Positions 1 through 12,300 of a stretch of 64,000 nt of DNA are shown here, one piece after another. Source of the DNA: Holdemania massiliensis (GTDB taxonomy: Bacteria > Bacillota_I > Bacilli_A > Erysipelotrichales > Erysipelotrichaceae). Every line of letters begins with the position of its first letter. Positions within the stretch are counted from its first letter, which is position 1. The stretch spans positions 3,410,001-3,474,000 of the forward strand of contig NZ_JAKNTK010000001.1 of assembly GCF_022440805.1 (NCBI RefSeq), written 5' to 3'. The notes beneath the pieces were generated by a model. The model did not search any database, was not told the DNA's origin, and saw nothing but the letters and a program-made list of their open reading frames with translations. A program made the position numbers and the translations under genes.

Positions 1-294
1 ATTCTCTGCAGGATTCTCATAATGGATCAGGCAGTCTTTTTTTCCCCTTTCCACGCTCAGCACCTGGTCTATAATCACCCGGAACTGTCCATCTTCGACG
101 GGTGTAGAGGCCGCTTCCACCGATCCCTGACGGGCGCGGAGATCGGGAAGAATCTGCATCTGAGTTTTGATGGCTGTTCTTTCTGCAAACAGAAGGATAA
201 TCAGAAGGATCAGCAGGCCTCCAGCCGTGATCATCAAGGATTTCGATTTTAACTTTTTCTTCGGCCTGAACTGCGGTTTCTTTTTCTCAGTCAT
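1..294 (-). CDS. Membrane-anchored hypothetical protein, C-terminus beyond the left edge
   Basis: The reverse frame is open from an ATG at 294 to the window edge, giving 98 residues with no stop. A GGAGGA Shine-Dalgarno sequence lies just upstream, inside the end of the giant surface-protein gene, and the gap to that gene's stop codon is 13 bp. The product begins with a Lys/Arg-rich stretch (residues 4-18), then one hydrophobic segment (about 20-37), then an extracellular-looking region ending in a YENP..N-type sequence. I do not recognise the family with certainty. Its position makes it the fourth gene of the signal peptidase/surface protein operon, so a role in displaying or anchoring the giant protein is a reasonable inference. 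Confidence 0.75.
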   Translation of the reverse strand, partial: MTEKKKPQFRPKKKLKSKSLMITAGGLLILLIILLFAERTAIKTQMQILPDLRARQGSVEAASTPVEDGQFRVIIDQVLSVERGKKDCLIHYENPAEN

Positions 295-307
295 CCCTGG
301 TTCCTCC

Positions 308-3300
308 TCATTTGCTGATATTGGCAGTGGTTCCGTAAGGCTGATCTTCTGCCGACATGCTGAAATCCCAAAGCACGTCATAACCGAAAGTCTTATCAGA
401 ACCCAACAGATTGACAACGCCGTAATCCATTCCATATTTGAATTTCAGCTGAGCCCCGGTGCTGGCAGCGTCCGCCGTTTCAGCTTTGCTATTGGCGCCC
501 AGCCGCAGAGACAGCGGAATCCTCGTTTTCGCCGGATCATAATAGAGCTTAATCGTGCTGCTCAGACCGCTGTTGGCTATGCCGCTGTTCGTCAGCCATA
601 AATGCACGTTCTGATCCTGAGCATTGTCCTTAACGACATTCACGCTTTGAGCAACCGGTGTCAGCTTCACGTCTTTATCCGCCTGCGGTGTGATCGACGA
701 GATCGAAACATTGATCGGAAAGCCGCTGTTGTTCTGAACAAACAGTTCCTGACTCTCTGCCGTGTCTTTCACTCCCGGATTCAGCTCCATCGACGCCGCA
801 ACCGGCAGCGTCACATCCAGGGTCCGGCTGGCTGCAGGATTAACAGTAATCTGATACTCATACCGCTGTTGATTCTGGGAATCTGTAAAATTCACAATGA
901 AATACAACGGCGTTGTTTTACTGTACGCTCTTGGAACATCAATTCTTATGGCAGCTGAAACATCTCCGCTGCGATTGACCAGCGTCGTATTGCGCGGCGT
1001 GTCGAAGGCGATCGCATTTCCCATTGCCCCTTCACTTCCCAGCTTTATCAGCATTTTTTTATTGGCGTTTTCTGTTCCAAGACTGAATTTAGTGTCCGCA
1101 TCCAAAACGATTGATCCTGCCTGCAGTTCCATTTCCGGAGTTTCTACAGCCGTACTAAAGGTGTTGTCTGCCGCCTGAACAATGTACTGAAACTTTCCTC
1201 CATGGATAGACCCATCCATTACGAAACCGTTGACTTCCCCTGCGACCACCAGGCCGTCTCTGACCAGGTTCATGGTTCCCTGTTTCACCTTCGGTGCCAC
1301 GAAGGTTGGATAGCCCTGAGTTTCCTCACTGTCCAGACTGGTGAACCACACACGGTTGTCACCTTTTCGGTCATCATTCAGCAGATCCGTGACGCTCCGA
1401 CTCTTCATTTGGATTGTCGTCTTGCCAGCATTGGTGATTGCGCTGATTCCTGAACTGTGAGGCGCCAATGTTGAATCATAGTAGCTGTGAGTAAAGGAGC
1501 CGCTGGCAATAGATCCCGTGCCCAGCAGTCCCGCGGATCGACTGCTTCCGTTAATGCTTCCGGATGCATAACAATGCGTAAGCATTCCTCCGCTGACATC
1601 CCGTCCAACCAGACCCCCGGCATAAGATCCATTGATAGATCCACCGATAGAGGCGCAGTCTTTGACTGTTCCACCACCCAGATAACCAATCAGACCGCCG
1701 GCCGCAACTATATCTCCTGATGCATTTGTCACACCATAAACATCGCCATAGTTCAGACAGCGTTCTAGGGTTCCGTCGAACAACAGACCAATTAAACCGC
1801 CGCTGTCATATCCGGAATTATCAATAAGACCGATGGTTCCTCGATTGATACATTCCGTAATCACACCCTTGGAACTGACGCCGGCCAGCCCTCCTATTAT
1901 AGTGACCTCCGTGCCTTTTCTGCGAACCGCGGCTTTATTGACACAGGAATCTAACTTTCCATTATTGTCTCCAACCAGGCCGCCGACGCGCGTATTTCCA
2001 TGAACTTCTCCGCTAACCGTCAGTCCCTGAACAACAGCGGTCGTAGCCGTATCCTTGAAAAATCCGCTGTTGCCATCAGCTACGGCGTACATATTCGTTA
2101 CTTCATAGCCCTTCGCATTATTGCCGCTGAAAGTACCCGCATAGCTGGCAACTGGAACCCATGGTAAAGCGTCCGTGATGACGCCTGTCGTTTTGTTCGT
2201 ATACTGTGATCCAGACAGATCGATCGTTTTTGTTATCGTGAAATTTGCAGTTTTCGCAATAACCGAATTACTGATCACATAGGACATCCATGCCAGCTGT
2301 TCCGGAGATGCCAGGGTATAAGCGCCGTTCAGATCCATAGCCGGACGGCTTCCGAAGCCTTCAATCCATTCGCCGACTTCATTCCAGTCCGTCGGAGCTC
2401 TCAGCTTGTTCGTCGTACTGCCAAAGACCGGATAGCCACTGTTCTCACTGGCTGAGGCTGCCGTTCTCCATATCGTATATTCCGTTGGAATCCCGGTCCC
2501 GCCGTTCAGCTGGTAAGCCGCGCCCCAGCTTTTAAGGAAACTTTCGGAGACGCCTTTGCCCTGAGCGGTCGTCGTCCCGCCTTTTCCCGTCTGATAGTAA
2601 CAGTTCGTCAGCTTGTAATTGGAAGCATAGTTGGAATGATAAGCGTAGATCGGACCATTTCGCAGGCCGCCGCTGATCGTTCCCGCATTGTAGCAGTTTT
2701 TGATCTCAGCACCGCCGGCACAATAGCCCACGATGCCGCCGGCATTGCTGTCAGTTTGAGTACTGGAGGAAATCACAGTCCCCAGGTTATAACAGTTTTC
2801 AAAAACTGAACCGGTATACGCCAGTGCCGCGATGCCTCCGGCATAGGTATAAGCCCCGGTGGAAGTGGTTTTGACCGTAGCCTTGTTGTAGCATTGACTG
2901 AGTTTCCCTGATTTAAAGGTGGAAACCAGACCGCCGGCATTGCCTGCCGCCTGAACCATCCCGCTTTCGACTCCCAGTTTTTCTACGAGCGCTCCGGCAC
3001 TGTTGATCTCTCCGAACACGGAAGAACCGCTCAAGTTTTTGATGTTATGGTAGTTCCCGTCAAAATGACCTGTATAGCCGTTTATCGCTTTCCAGCTCAA
3101 AGCTCCTGTATAATCCGTCCCCACTGCTGTTTTTCCAGTATACTGGAATCCCGCCAGATCAATATCCCCTGTCAGTTTTACAGATTTTCCGGCATACGTC
3201 GCTGCTTCTGAATTGACCTTATACATAAACCAGGCCAGCTGATTTGCATTCGCAATCGAATACGAACCTCCGGATTCAGTGGGTTTCGTTCCAAAATCGT

Positions 3301-6300
3301 CGATCCATTCTCCGACCTGCATCCAGTTCTTAAACGGTTCCGCCTGTCCGAAAACCGGATAGCCCTGATTTTCACTGTCATCCGCCGCCGCTCTCCATAC
3401 CCAGCTGCTAGAACCGGAAGCGTCTCCCGCACCGTTGAGCTGATAGGCAAAACCCATCGATTTCATCTGTGCGGTAGTTAAACCCTTTCCTTTGATGATG
3501 TCAAAGTTCTTTTGCAGATCCAGATTGTAATAGCTGTTGGTTACAGATGTACCCGAGGCGCCTATAGAGTTGCTTGCCTTACCTCCGACAATGGTTCCGG
3601 CAAAGTAACAGTTAACAATATTGACATTATTTCCGCCGATGCCTCGCATATTAAGTTTATTGGATTCAACCGTAGAGGTATCTGTCAGTGTGCCGATGTA
3701 ATAGCAGTCTTTTACAGTAACATTTGAAGTTCCATAATTGATGATTCCGCTGACTGCACTGTTATTATTTCCCTTTCCTGTGATATTCCCAGTCACTCCG
3801 CATTGTTCAATGAACGCTGGCTCGCTGCCACTTGAGTAATTCATTAATCCCGCACCGTCTGATCCAGTCATGACCGCCGCACTCTGGATGCCGAACAGGG
3901 TAAATCCGCCTATTCCTTGAGCAATAAAGGATACTCTCCCGCCCGTTGTAAACGAACAGCTTGAATCCAGCGAGAAATCCTTCATTGTTCCACTTAAATA
4001 ACAGAGGAAAAAACTTCCGCCCGATAAATTACTGAGAACATGATTTTTACCTTCAAAGGTTCCCAAATAAGGATAAGCCTCTGAAGTTGCATATCCATTC
4101 CAGATCAGATTTGTATCTGACTTTCCGGAATATCGGCTGCCCTGCATGTTAAGATCCGCGTCTAACGTGATGTTATAGTTGTTATAGATACTCACTCCTG
4201 TATTCATTGTATACAGCGTATAAGCTAAGGCTTCCGGACTGTTCACTGTCCAGGTGCTCCCGCTGAGCGTTGGTTTCAAGCTGGAATCCTCCGCAAAGTT
4301 TGCAACCCAGCCTCCGACTTCACTCCAGTTGCTGGCCGCCCTTAAAGTTGACCCCGAACTGCAGAACGTCGGGTATCCCTGGTTCTCACTGTTGTTTTCA
4401 GCCGGACGCCAGACCTTGTTGTCACTGAGCGTAGCCTGCGCTCCGTTCAGCTGATACGCAAAGCCCCAGCTCTTCATTTGAACGGTTGTTTTTCCTGTAA
4501 CATTGTTCACGGCTGTGCTGTAAGCGCCGGCTGTATCTGTGTTGTAAAAACAGTTGGTCACAGTAGCGTTCAATTCCCTCGGTGACACGACATGACCAGT
4601 TCCCCCACTATATGTGCTGCTGCCGGAACTAGCGCTGCCAGCGTTATAACAATTACGGATAATTGATCCGGTGTCCGCGCCGCCGACAATACCACCGTTA
4701 TGGAAACCATTTGTCCAGTTACTGTCAGTTATATTAGCAAAGTTGATGCAGTTTTCAACGGTCGAATCCGACAGTTGAGCAACGATACCGCCGGTATAAT
4801 TGGAACCTGCCATTCTTGATGCTCCGACATTGATATAATTGACACATTGCCGGATAACCGATTTATTCTGAGCGATTGCCGCTATTCCGGCATATCGAGT
4901 CGTCGTGTTGGGTAGTCCGCTGACGGTGCCTCTAACTGTCAGATCCTCAACCACGCCGTGATCAAGAACCTGAATGAATCCCTGATATGCATATCTGCCA
5001 GGTACGTTAATTCCAGAGATTTCTTTCTGATTGCCGCTGAACGTACCGGTCAGCTTGGAAAACGGTATCCATTCCAGGGCTGAGCTGTCAGAAGCTCTGC
5101 CGGTGAACCGGGATCCGAACAGGTCAATGTTCTCGCTCAGAGTGATGCCTTTGCCTGCATAGTTCGCATTGTCATTATTCACTTTATACGCAATCCAGGC
5201 TAATTCTTCCGGCTTGCTGATCTGATAACTGTTATTACTTAAAGTCGGTTTGGTCTGAAAATTCTCAAACCATTCACCAACCTGTGACCAGTTTGAAGCA
5301 GCACTTAATGTACCAAAGACCGGATATCCTTGATTCTCAGCAGCATTCGCCGCTGGTCTCCAAACCGTATTTTTGGAAAAGTCATCCTGATTGCCGTTGA
5401 GCTGGAACGCAAAGCCCCAGGTTTTCATCTGATCAGTGGTAATTTCCGTTCCATCCGAAGAGGAAAGCACATTATCGCTGACTACCGTCATATCAGCATA
5501 ATAGCTGTTCACCGCGATAATCGTACTATCATAGTAATTACTAAACGCAAATGGAGAAGCCCACTTGCTGCCAGTAACAGTGCCTCCTACGGCATAACAA
5601 TTACTGATTTTTACTGTCGGCCTTTCCCATAAGAATCCCGACAGACCCACAGCCATTTCACCTGTCACCTTCGTATTTATCACATAACAGCTGTCATATT
5701 GCTGAGACCAGGACAATTTATCACCGCTGGTATCCGTGTAACTGGAACCAACCAATCCACCGGTATATATACCCTTTATATCAGAGGATTCAACACTGCA
5801 CTTTCTAACCACTCCGTTTTTAATGGATCCGACAAGGCCTCCGGCATTGCCTTTTTTTGCTGTAGAAGCATCCACTGAAGCGTTGTAGATATGAATCTGT
5901 TCAATCGCATTTCCGCTGCTTAGATCGATCAGTCCGAATAATCCACCGGTCGCCTTTTCTTTAGTTTCAACAACCCGCATATTCTTGATCTGATAACCCT
6001 GTCCATTAAAATGACCAGCATATGGCTTGGTTACTATATTGCCGATTGGGACCCAGCGCAAAAATGTATCTGCGGTTCCTCCATATACAGTGCCCATTAA
6101 ATCTATATCCTGAGTTAGCTGACCCTGAATACCAGTCTTTCCATCAACATTATTCACTTGATAGGCAAACCAGGCCAGAGCTTCCGGCGTTCCAATCTGA
6201 TATGGACTTGCTGATGATCCATTACCGCTTGGGATAAAACCATCCCCAGTCAGTGTGCCTGCCGCAATTTCAGCTCCGACGTCATTCCAGCTTTCATATG

Positions 6301-9300
6301 AGGTTCCCAGATAAGGATAGTTATTATTAACTCCCGCTCTCCAGGCCCAGACGGCCTCAGATCCAGTTCTTCCTGCGTTCAAGGTGGCAGCGAAAGTTTT
6401 GGTTTGCATTTCACTGGCCGTCTTTGACGTACCGCCGCCTTTCGCCGCTGTTTTTCCGCCGTCATAATAGCTGTTGACTGCCGTTCCGCTCGTTACGCCA
6501 TAGGCATTGACGGCCGATGCTTTTCCGCCAAAATAGCAGTTTTCTATGGAAGCTGCAGAAGGCGCAATGCCGTAAGCATTCTTTTTAGCAGTAACATCCC
6601 CTAAGACATAACAGTCTTTGATACTCAATCCGCTGGCAGATCCGAAGGTAATGCCGCCGGCAGAATCAGCTGTGCTGCTGCCTACATTACTCAAAACTGC
6701 GCAGCGTTCAAGGGTACTGGCAGTCCCATCGACCACAGAAATTAAGCCAGCGAACCTTCCCTGACCGACATTTAGTCCAGCTTCTGCAGCTACCGTACAG
6801 TTGGTTATTGTCGTCTCAATGATGCTTCCTGCTATCCCGCTGACGTTATTAGCCATTTTGTTGAATTTCGCTTTCATCTGACATTGATCAATAACGCCAA
6901 ATTCCATTTGACCTACGATGCCCGCCGCATACACCACTTCAAAACTATTATTTTCTCCTGCCGCAGTACAATTTTCAATGCGATTTTGAATCGCCGGACT
7001 ATAAAGCGTATCTTTCACCGCAATGCCAACCAAAAGCGCGCCATATGAAGTTACGTCCAGTGCGGAATCTAAAAATTGTATATTCTCTGCAGTACAATTT
7101 CGGACTGTTGTTCCTGTCATCCATGAACAAATTCCACCTACGCTAGAGTAATTACCCAATGAACTTCTGTCAATTTCCATATTCTTAACAGAGCAGTTAT
7201 CGATAATAGAATAAAATATCTCGCCAAACATACCATTTGCTGGATGATATTCCTCTTTCAAAAAATGACTGTTTTCCAAATGGCAGTTCTCTGCTTTTAC
7301 ATAAACTGTATTAGCGGAAATACCTCCCCCTGTATCCTTCAAGGTCAGGTTTCGGATTTCCGAATACAATGTGTTCTCCCAACTTTCATGAGACATTTTA
7401 CCTTCACCGTCAAAACTCAAAAACAGATTATCAGCCAAATGGGAAATGGTATGATTCTGGCCGTCAATTAAAAGATTATATACATTAGGAGCAGTCCATG
7501 GCAAAGGACTATCCACTGTTCCACCATAATTCGCGCCGGTCATATCCAGATCAGCGTCCAGAACTAATTTCCATAAGTTCCTATTTCCAGCTTCTTGCCA
7601 TTCCTTCAACAGGAAATAAGCTAAGGCTTCCGGAGAGGAAACAGTATATTGTTTTCTGTTCTGAATAAGCATACAGGATGTCTCTGTGTAACAGAACTCT
7701 ACGTCCTCCAGATCCGTAATGACCATTTCGCCCTTATCAATCAGATCCTGTTTTTGAATAACATTGTTCTGAATGACATCCTTCCAGCTGGTGAACGTTG
7801 AAGCTCCCAAATGAGGATACTGGTCCTTTGTCCAGCCCCAGATTCCGGTACGTCCTGCATTCAGTAATTCAACAACACTATATTCTTTCAACTCTGCTGA
7901 AGTTTTTGATACAGCTCCAGAATCTGACTGAAATGCTGAATTGCTCGTTACATTATAGTAATAAGTATTTTCAGAAGCGTTCAATCCATCATTTTCATTG
8001 GAGACGAAAATTCCGCTTTTTTCAGAATCCTTCAGAGTAACATCAGCCGCATAAGCATTGGTGATTAGAATTTCATTTCCATATTTCAGCCCGGCAAGAC
8101 TTCCAGCGTTTTTCGCTGAAACGCTTGTATTGCTGACATAACAATCCAACAGCTTAGTTTTTACAGGTTCTGCTCCTGCGTAACAAAGGCCCGCAATCCC
8201 ACCGCCGTAGGAACCATTGGAATCAATGACAACTACCGTTGTATTCTCAACTGAACACCGCTGGATTACGCCGCTTTCTATATTCGCAGCGATCGCTCCG
8301 GATGCCCATCCGCCTTCAAAATAACTGTCGCGAATATGCAGATCATGAATGGATTTAGATGCTTCCTTGGGTGCATAATACCCAAAGAGACCACCATAGC
8401 TGTTGATTCTTTCCTCCCAAGTCCCATCTTCAGTTCTGAGATTTTTCAAGACACTGTTGTTGCCATTGAAATCTCCACCATAATAACTGCTGTAACTCAT
8501 TCCGATTGGAGTCCATAAGATAGGCTTATCTACGGTTCCGCCGTAGGCCGAACCTGTAAAATCATAGGTCCCGTTTTGAGTAAGAATATAATCATCCGTA
8601 TTCACTCGTTTTACGGTTGCTTCTATCCAGCTGAGCCAAGCCATATCTTCGGAAGTCTTCAACAGTGTCGGCGCTCCGTTAACACCTGTGGCGGGAATCA
8701 TTTCCGGATGAAAATTGACGATCCATTCTCCGACATATGCCCATTCCTTTACTGGCTCCGGCTTACCTAAGACTGGAAGATCCAATTCATTATACTTGTC
8801 CCTTGCATTGATCCATCCTCCCTGAGTCATTCCGGCTTCATTTCCGCCGTTCAGCTGATAGGCAAAGCCCCAGGTCTTAGCTTGATTCAAGGTTATTTCC
8901 TTGCTTCCATCCATGACATTCAAGCTGTTGGTGTTGTCCGTTATGTCAATATAGAAACAGTTCTCACAGGATTGAGAGTTTATGATGGAGCTAACGTAAT
9001 CGATACTTCTGGTACTGGTAAATGTAACGTTCGCAGCATAACTGTTCTTGACAATCCCACTATCAGCAGTACCCACCAAACCTGCTATGTAGTCTACTCC
9101 GTCGACGACGGCATCCCGGTAATAACAGTGCTGAAGGGTTCCCCCAACCATTCTGCCAACCAGCCCTCCTGAAACATCGCTGGAAACGCTGACCTTGGAT
9201 CCGCATTGATCGACGATGACTTGCGCCGCATCAGAAACATCAATTGTACTGATCAGACTTCCGTGATCACCGCCGGCATTCACAGATCCTGACTCCAGTT

Positions 9301-12300
9301 CCACTTTTTGAATTTTCAATTGGAGAGTGATGCTCGTCGTATTGATGAGATCTCCGAAAAAGCCCCCAGTCTTGGAAAATAAATTCTTAATTTTATGATA
9401 TTTTCCGTCAAATTCACCGCTAAATTTCTCCATGGAAATCCAAGGCAGACAGTTAGTATAATCACTGCTGACAGTGGACTCTCCGGTATAATTCAACCCC
9501 GCCAGATCCATATCTGCCGCCAGCTGGACATAGTACGTTTTACTGGAATCAATCTGAGCCGTAAACCAGGCCAGAGCTTCCTCTGAAGCCAGGATATAAG
9601 GATCTGCCTGACTTCCGGTACCGCTCAGCGCCATGGTGACTCCGGCATCCGCTCCGCTTTTAGCCGGTGTTGTTTTCAGCGTGGCTTCCGACTGCTGCTG
9701 ACCCACTTCCTTCCAGTTTTTCGGTGCCGGCAGTTCCGGAAGTATAAACATATATCCGCTTTCCGGATCCAGACTCCAAACGGTTGCCGGATCATCGTAG
9801 ATGCCGCTCAGCGCCGCCTGGAATTTTGTCGGTCCTGCTACTCTTTCGTTAAATGTTTGGACGGAACTCGCAAGCTTGAAATAACCTGCTGCCGCGGCTG
9901 TTGTATATTTTCCATTGGCCAGGATATTAGTCAATGACTGGTCATAGTAAATTTCTGAGGTTCCATTTTTTAATGATGGATCAGAAGCACCGTACAAAAC
10001 ATAGCCTCCACCCGTATTCGACATTGTTCCTGCAACATAGCATTGAAAGTATGGAGTGTTTTGATCATGCTCACCTTTCATAAATCCAACCAATCCGCCG
10101 ACATAGTCATCACTTGTTTGTGCACTTAATGAAAGGACTCCTGCATGAGCACTGTAGGCCAGCGTAACAGGAACTTCTTCGGCCCCAATTAACCCGCCGA
10201 CAACGCGGGGAAAGCCAAGATTAGTCGAAGAATCCAATTCCACAGTCCCCAGGTTGCGGCTTCGGAATATTTTAACATTAGAGCCAGAAGACTGACCGAT
10301 CAGGCCGCCCAGGTTAGCGACTCTTAAAAGATTGTTATTTAAAATTTTACCGGAATTGGAGCACTTATCAATGACGACCTCTCCGGTAGTCTCCTGGATC
10401 AAACCAACGATACCGCCGACATTGGATCCCTGTAAACTCAGAGAACTGTGGCAGTTCAAAATCTGGACGCCTCCATTTGAATCAATCGTTCCCAGAATTC
10501 CGCCCATCCCTGCAGTGGAAGCCTTTTGAGTTTGATCTACTTTAGTTTTAAACATCACTTGATCATTTTCAGCATTAACAGTACAGTTCTGATAAACACT
10601 GCCCTTCCCGCTCAGCAGTCCGACTAATCCGCCAGAACCGGTAGAAGTGCCCTCATTATCAAATTTTGCATACATCAGAGGGTTATTTCCATCCATGATA
10701 TTCACAGTTACGTTACTGATCACGGATCCGCCGAGATCACGTCCCACAAGACCGCCAAAACTATCAGCATTCGAATTACCACCGGTCTCACTGGGCCTGA
10801 TATTCAAATCCAGAGTCAGGCCGTCGATCGTTGCATTGCTGATTCCGAACAAAAAGCCATTATCATAATTGTTGGTTCCCGTCCACAGGATGACATTGGT
10901 TAAACCGTCGCCCTCTCGATCGACAGATAAATGTCCTTGATAAGGTCTATCTCTACTATAATCAGGCATCGCCCATACCAGATAACCTGAAGAGCTGTAA
11001 TTACTTCCTAACATATCAATAGTTCCGCGGATTTTTGCATAATTGGTTGCACTGATGCTGCCAATAGCGGTTTTATAAAAATAAATCGCAACCTGTTCCG
11101 CATTCTCTAGGATATACGGATCCGCGGAAGTTCCGGATCCGCTGAAAGCATAGGCTGAATTATCCACATTGGCTGATGCAAATTCATTCCATCCGATCAT
11201 CGGCGTACGCGGCTGAACTGTCGCCTGCAGAGAACGAGACCGTGTAATGCTGCCGATCTGCGCACTCAGACTGCCGCTGACCTGCTGATTTTCTTCCTCT
11301 TTTGCGGCGGGGTCTTCCTCTCCGTTTTCCTGATCAGTCGACTGTTCTTTAGTTTCCGTCTGAACTGCGCGAAAATGACTCCGCATACTTTGCGGCGTCT
11401 TTTCCTCCGGCAGGACCTCTACCGGTGTCTGTGTCTCTGTTTCGAAGTAAGCCTGACCCGCTTCGTTAATTTTCAAATCACCTTCGGCACTCCACTGAAC
11501 TTCTTCTTTGCCGATCGCCTGCGGCAGTTCAATCGGACTGTTATTGCCCGGCTGCAGCGCGTCTTTGAGCGTCGTACCGTCGGCCAGAACGATGGCCACC
11601 GCAGAGGCGGCGCTGTTTTCCTTAATCGTTTTGTGTTCCTGCTGCGCAAAATAACAGATCTGCGGATAGGCACCTTCGGTCCGGACCCAGTTGCCGACCG
11701 GTTTTTTAGACTCTGTGCCTACCATCTCCGATGTATTCAGAGCCTCGGCAGCTGTGTCTTCGGCCAGAGCCATCTGCTGATCAAAGCTGCAGTCTTTAAT
11801 CGCACCTTCGTTATAATAAACAAAAGCCGCTGTCTTTTCCGCAGTCTCATCAAGAGTGACCGTTGTGAAACAATTTTGAAGAGTTCCATAATTTTCGCTG
11901 ACGAAGCCGGAGGCTTCCTCGCCTCCGATTAAGCCTGTGGAATAGCTGTTTTCAATTCGGCTGTGCTGCGCAACTCTGCCGCTCATGCCGGCTGTCTGCG
12001 TCTTCATTGAAGTTTCCTGGATGGTTGTGACCAGAGTATAGCAGTCAGAAATCAGGCTTTTGCCTTCCAGGCTGCCGACCAGGCCACCGGATATCACCTG
12101 CTCCGCTGTGACATAATCATAGCTGCGCTGCAGAGGAGCTACCTTCTGCGTCAGTTCAGGGTCTTCTGTATTTTCAGGAACGATCGTCGGCTGATCCTGC
12201 GGCTGAGCCGCGGAATCATCGCTGACCTCGGGAGTCATTGAAATCTGCGGTTCCGGGGTATTCCTTCCTTCTTCCTCTGCCGGCTGCGCAGTTTCGTCAT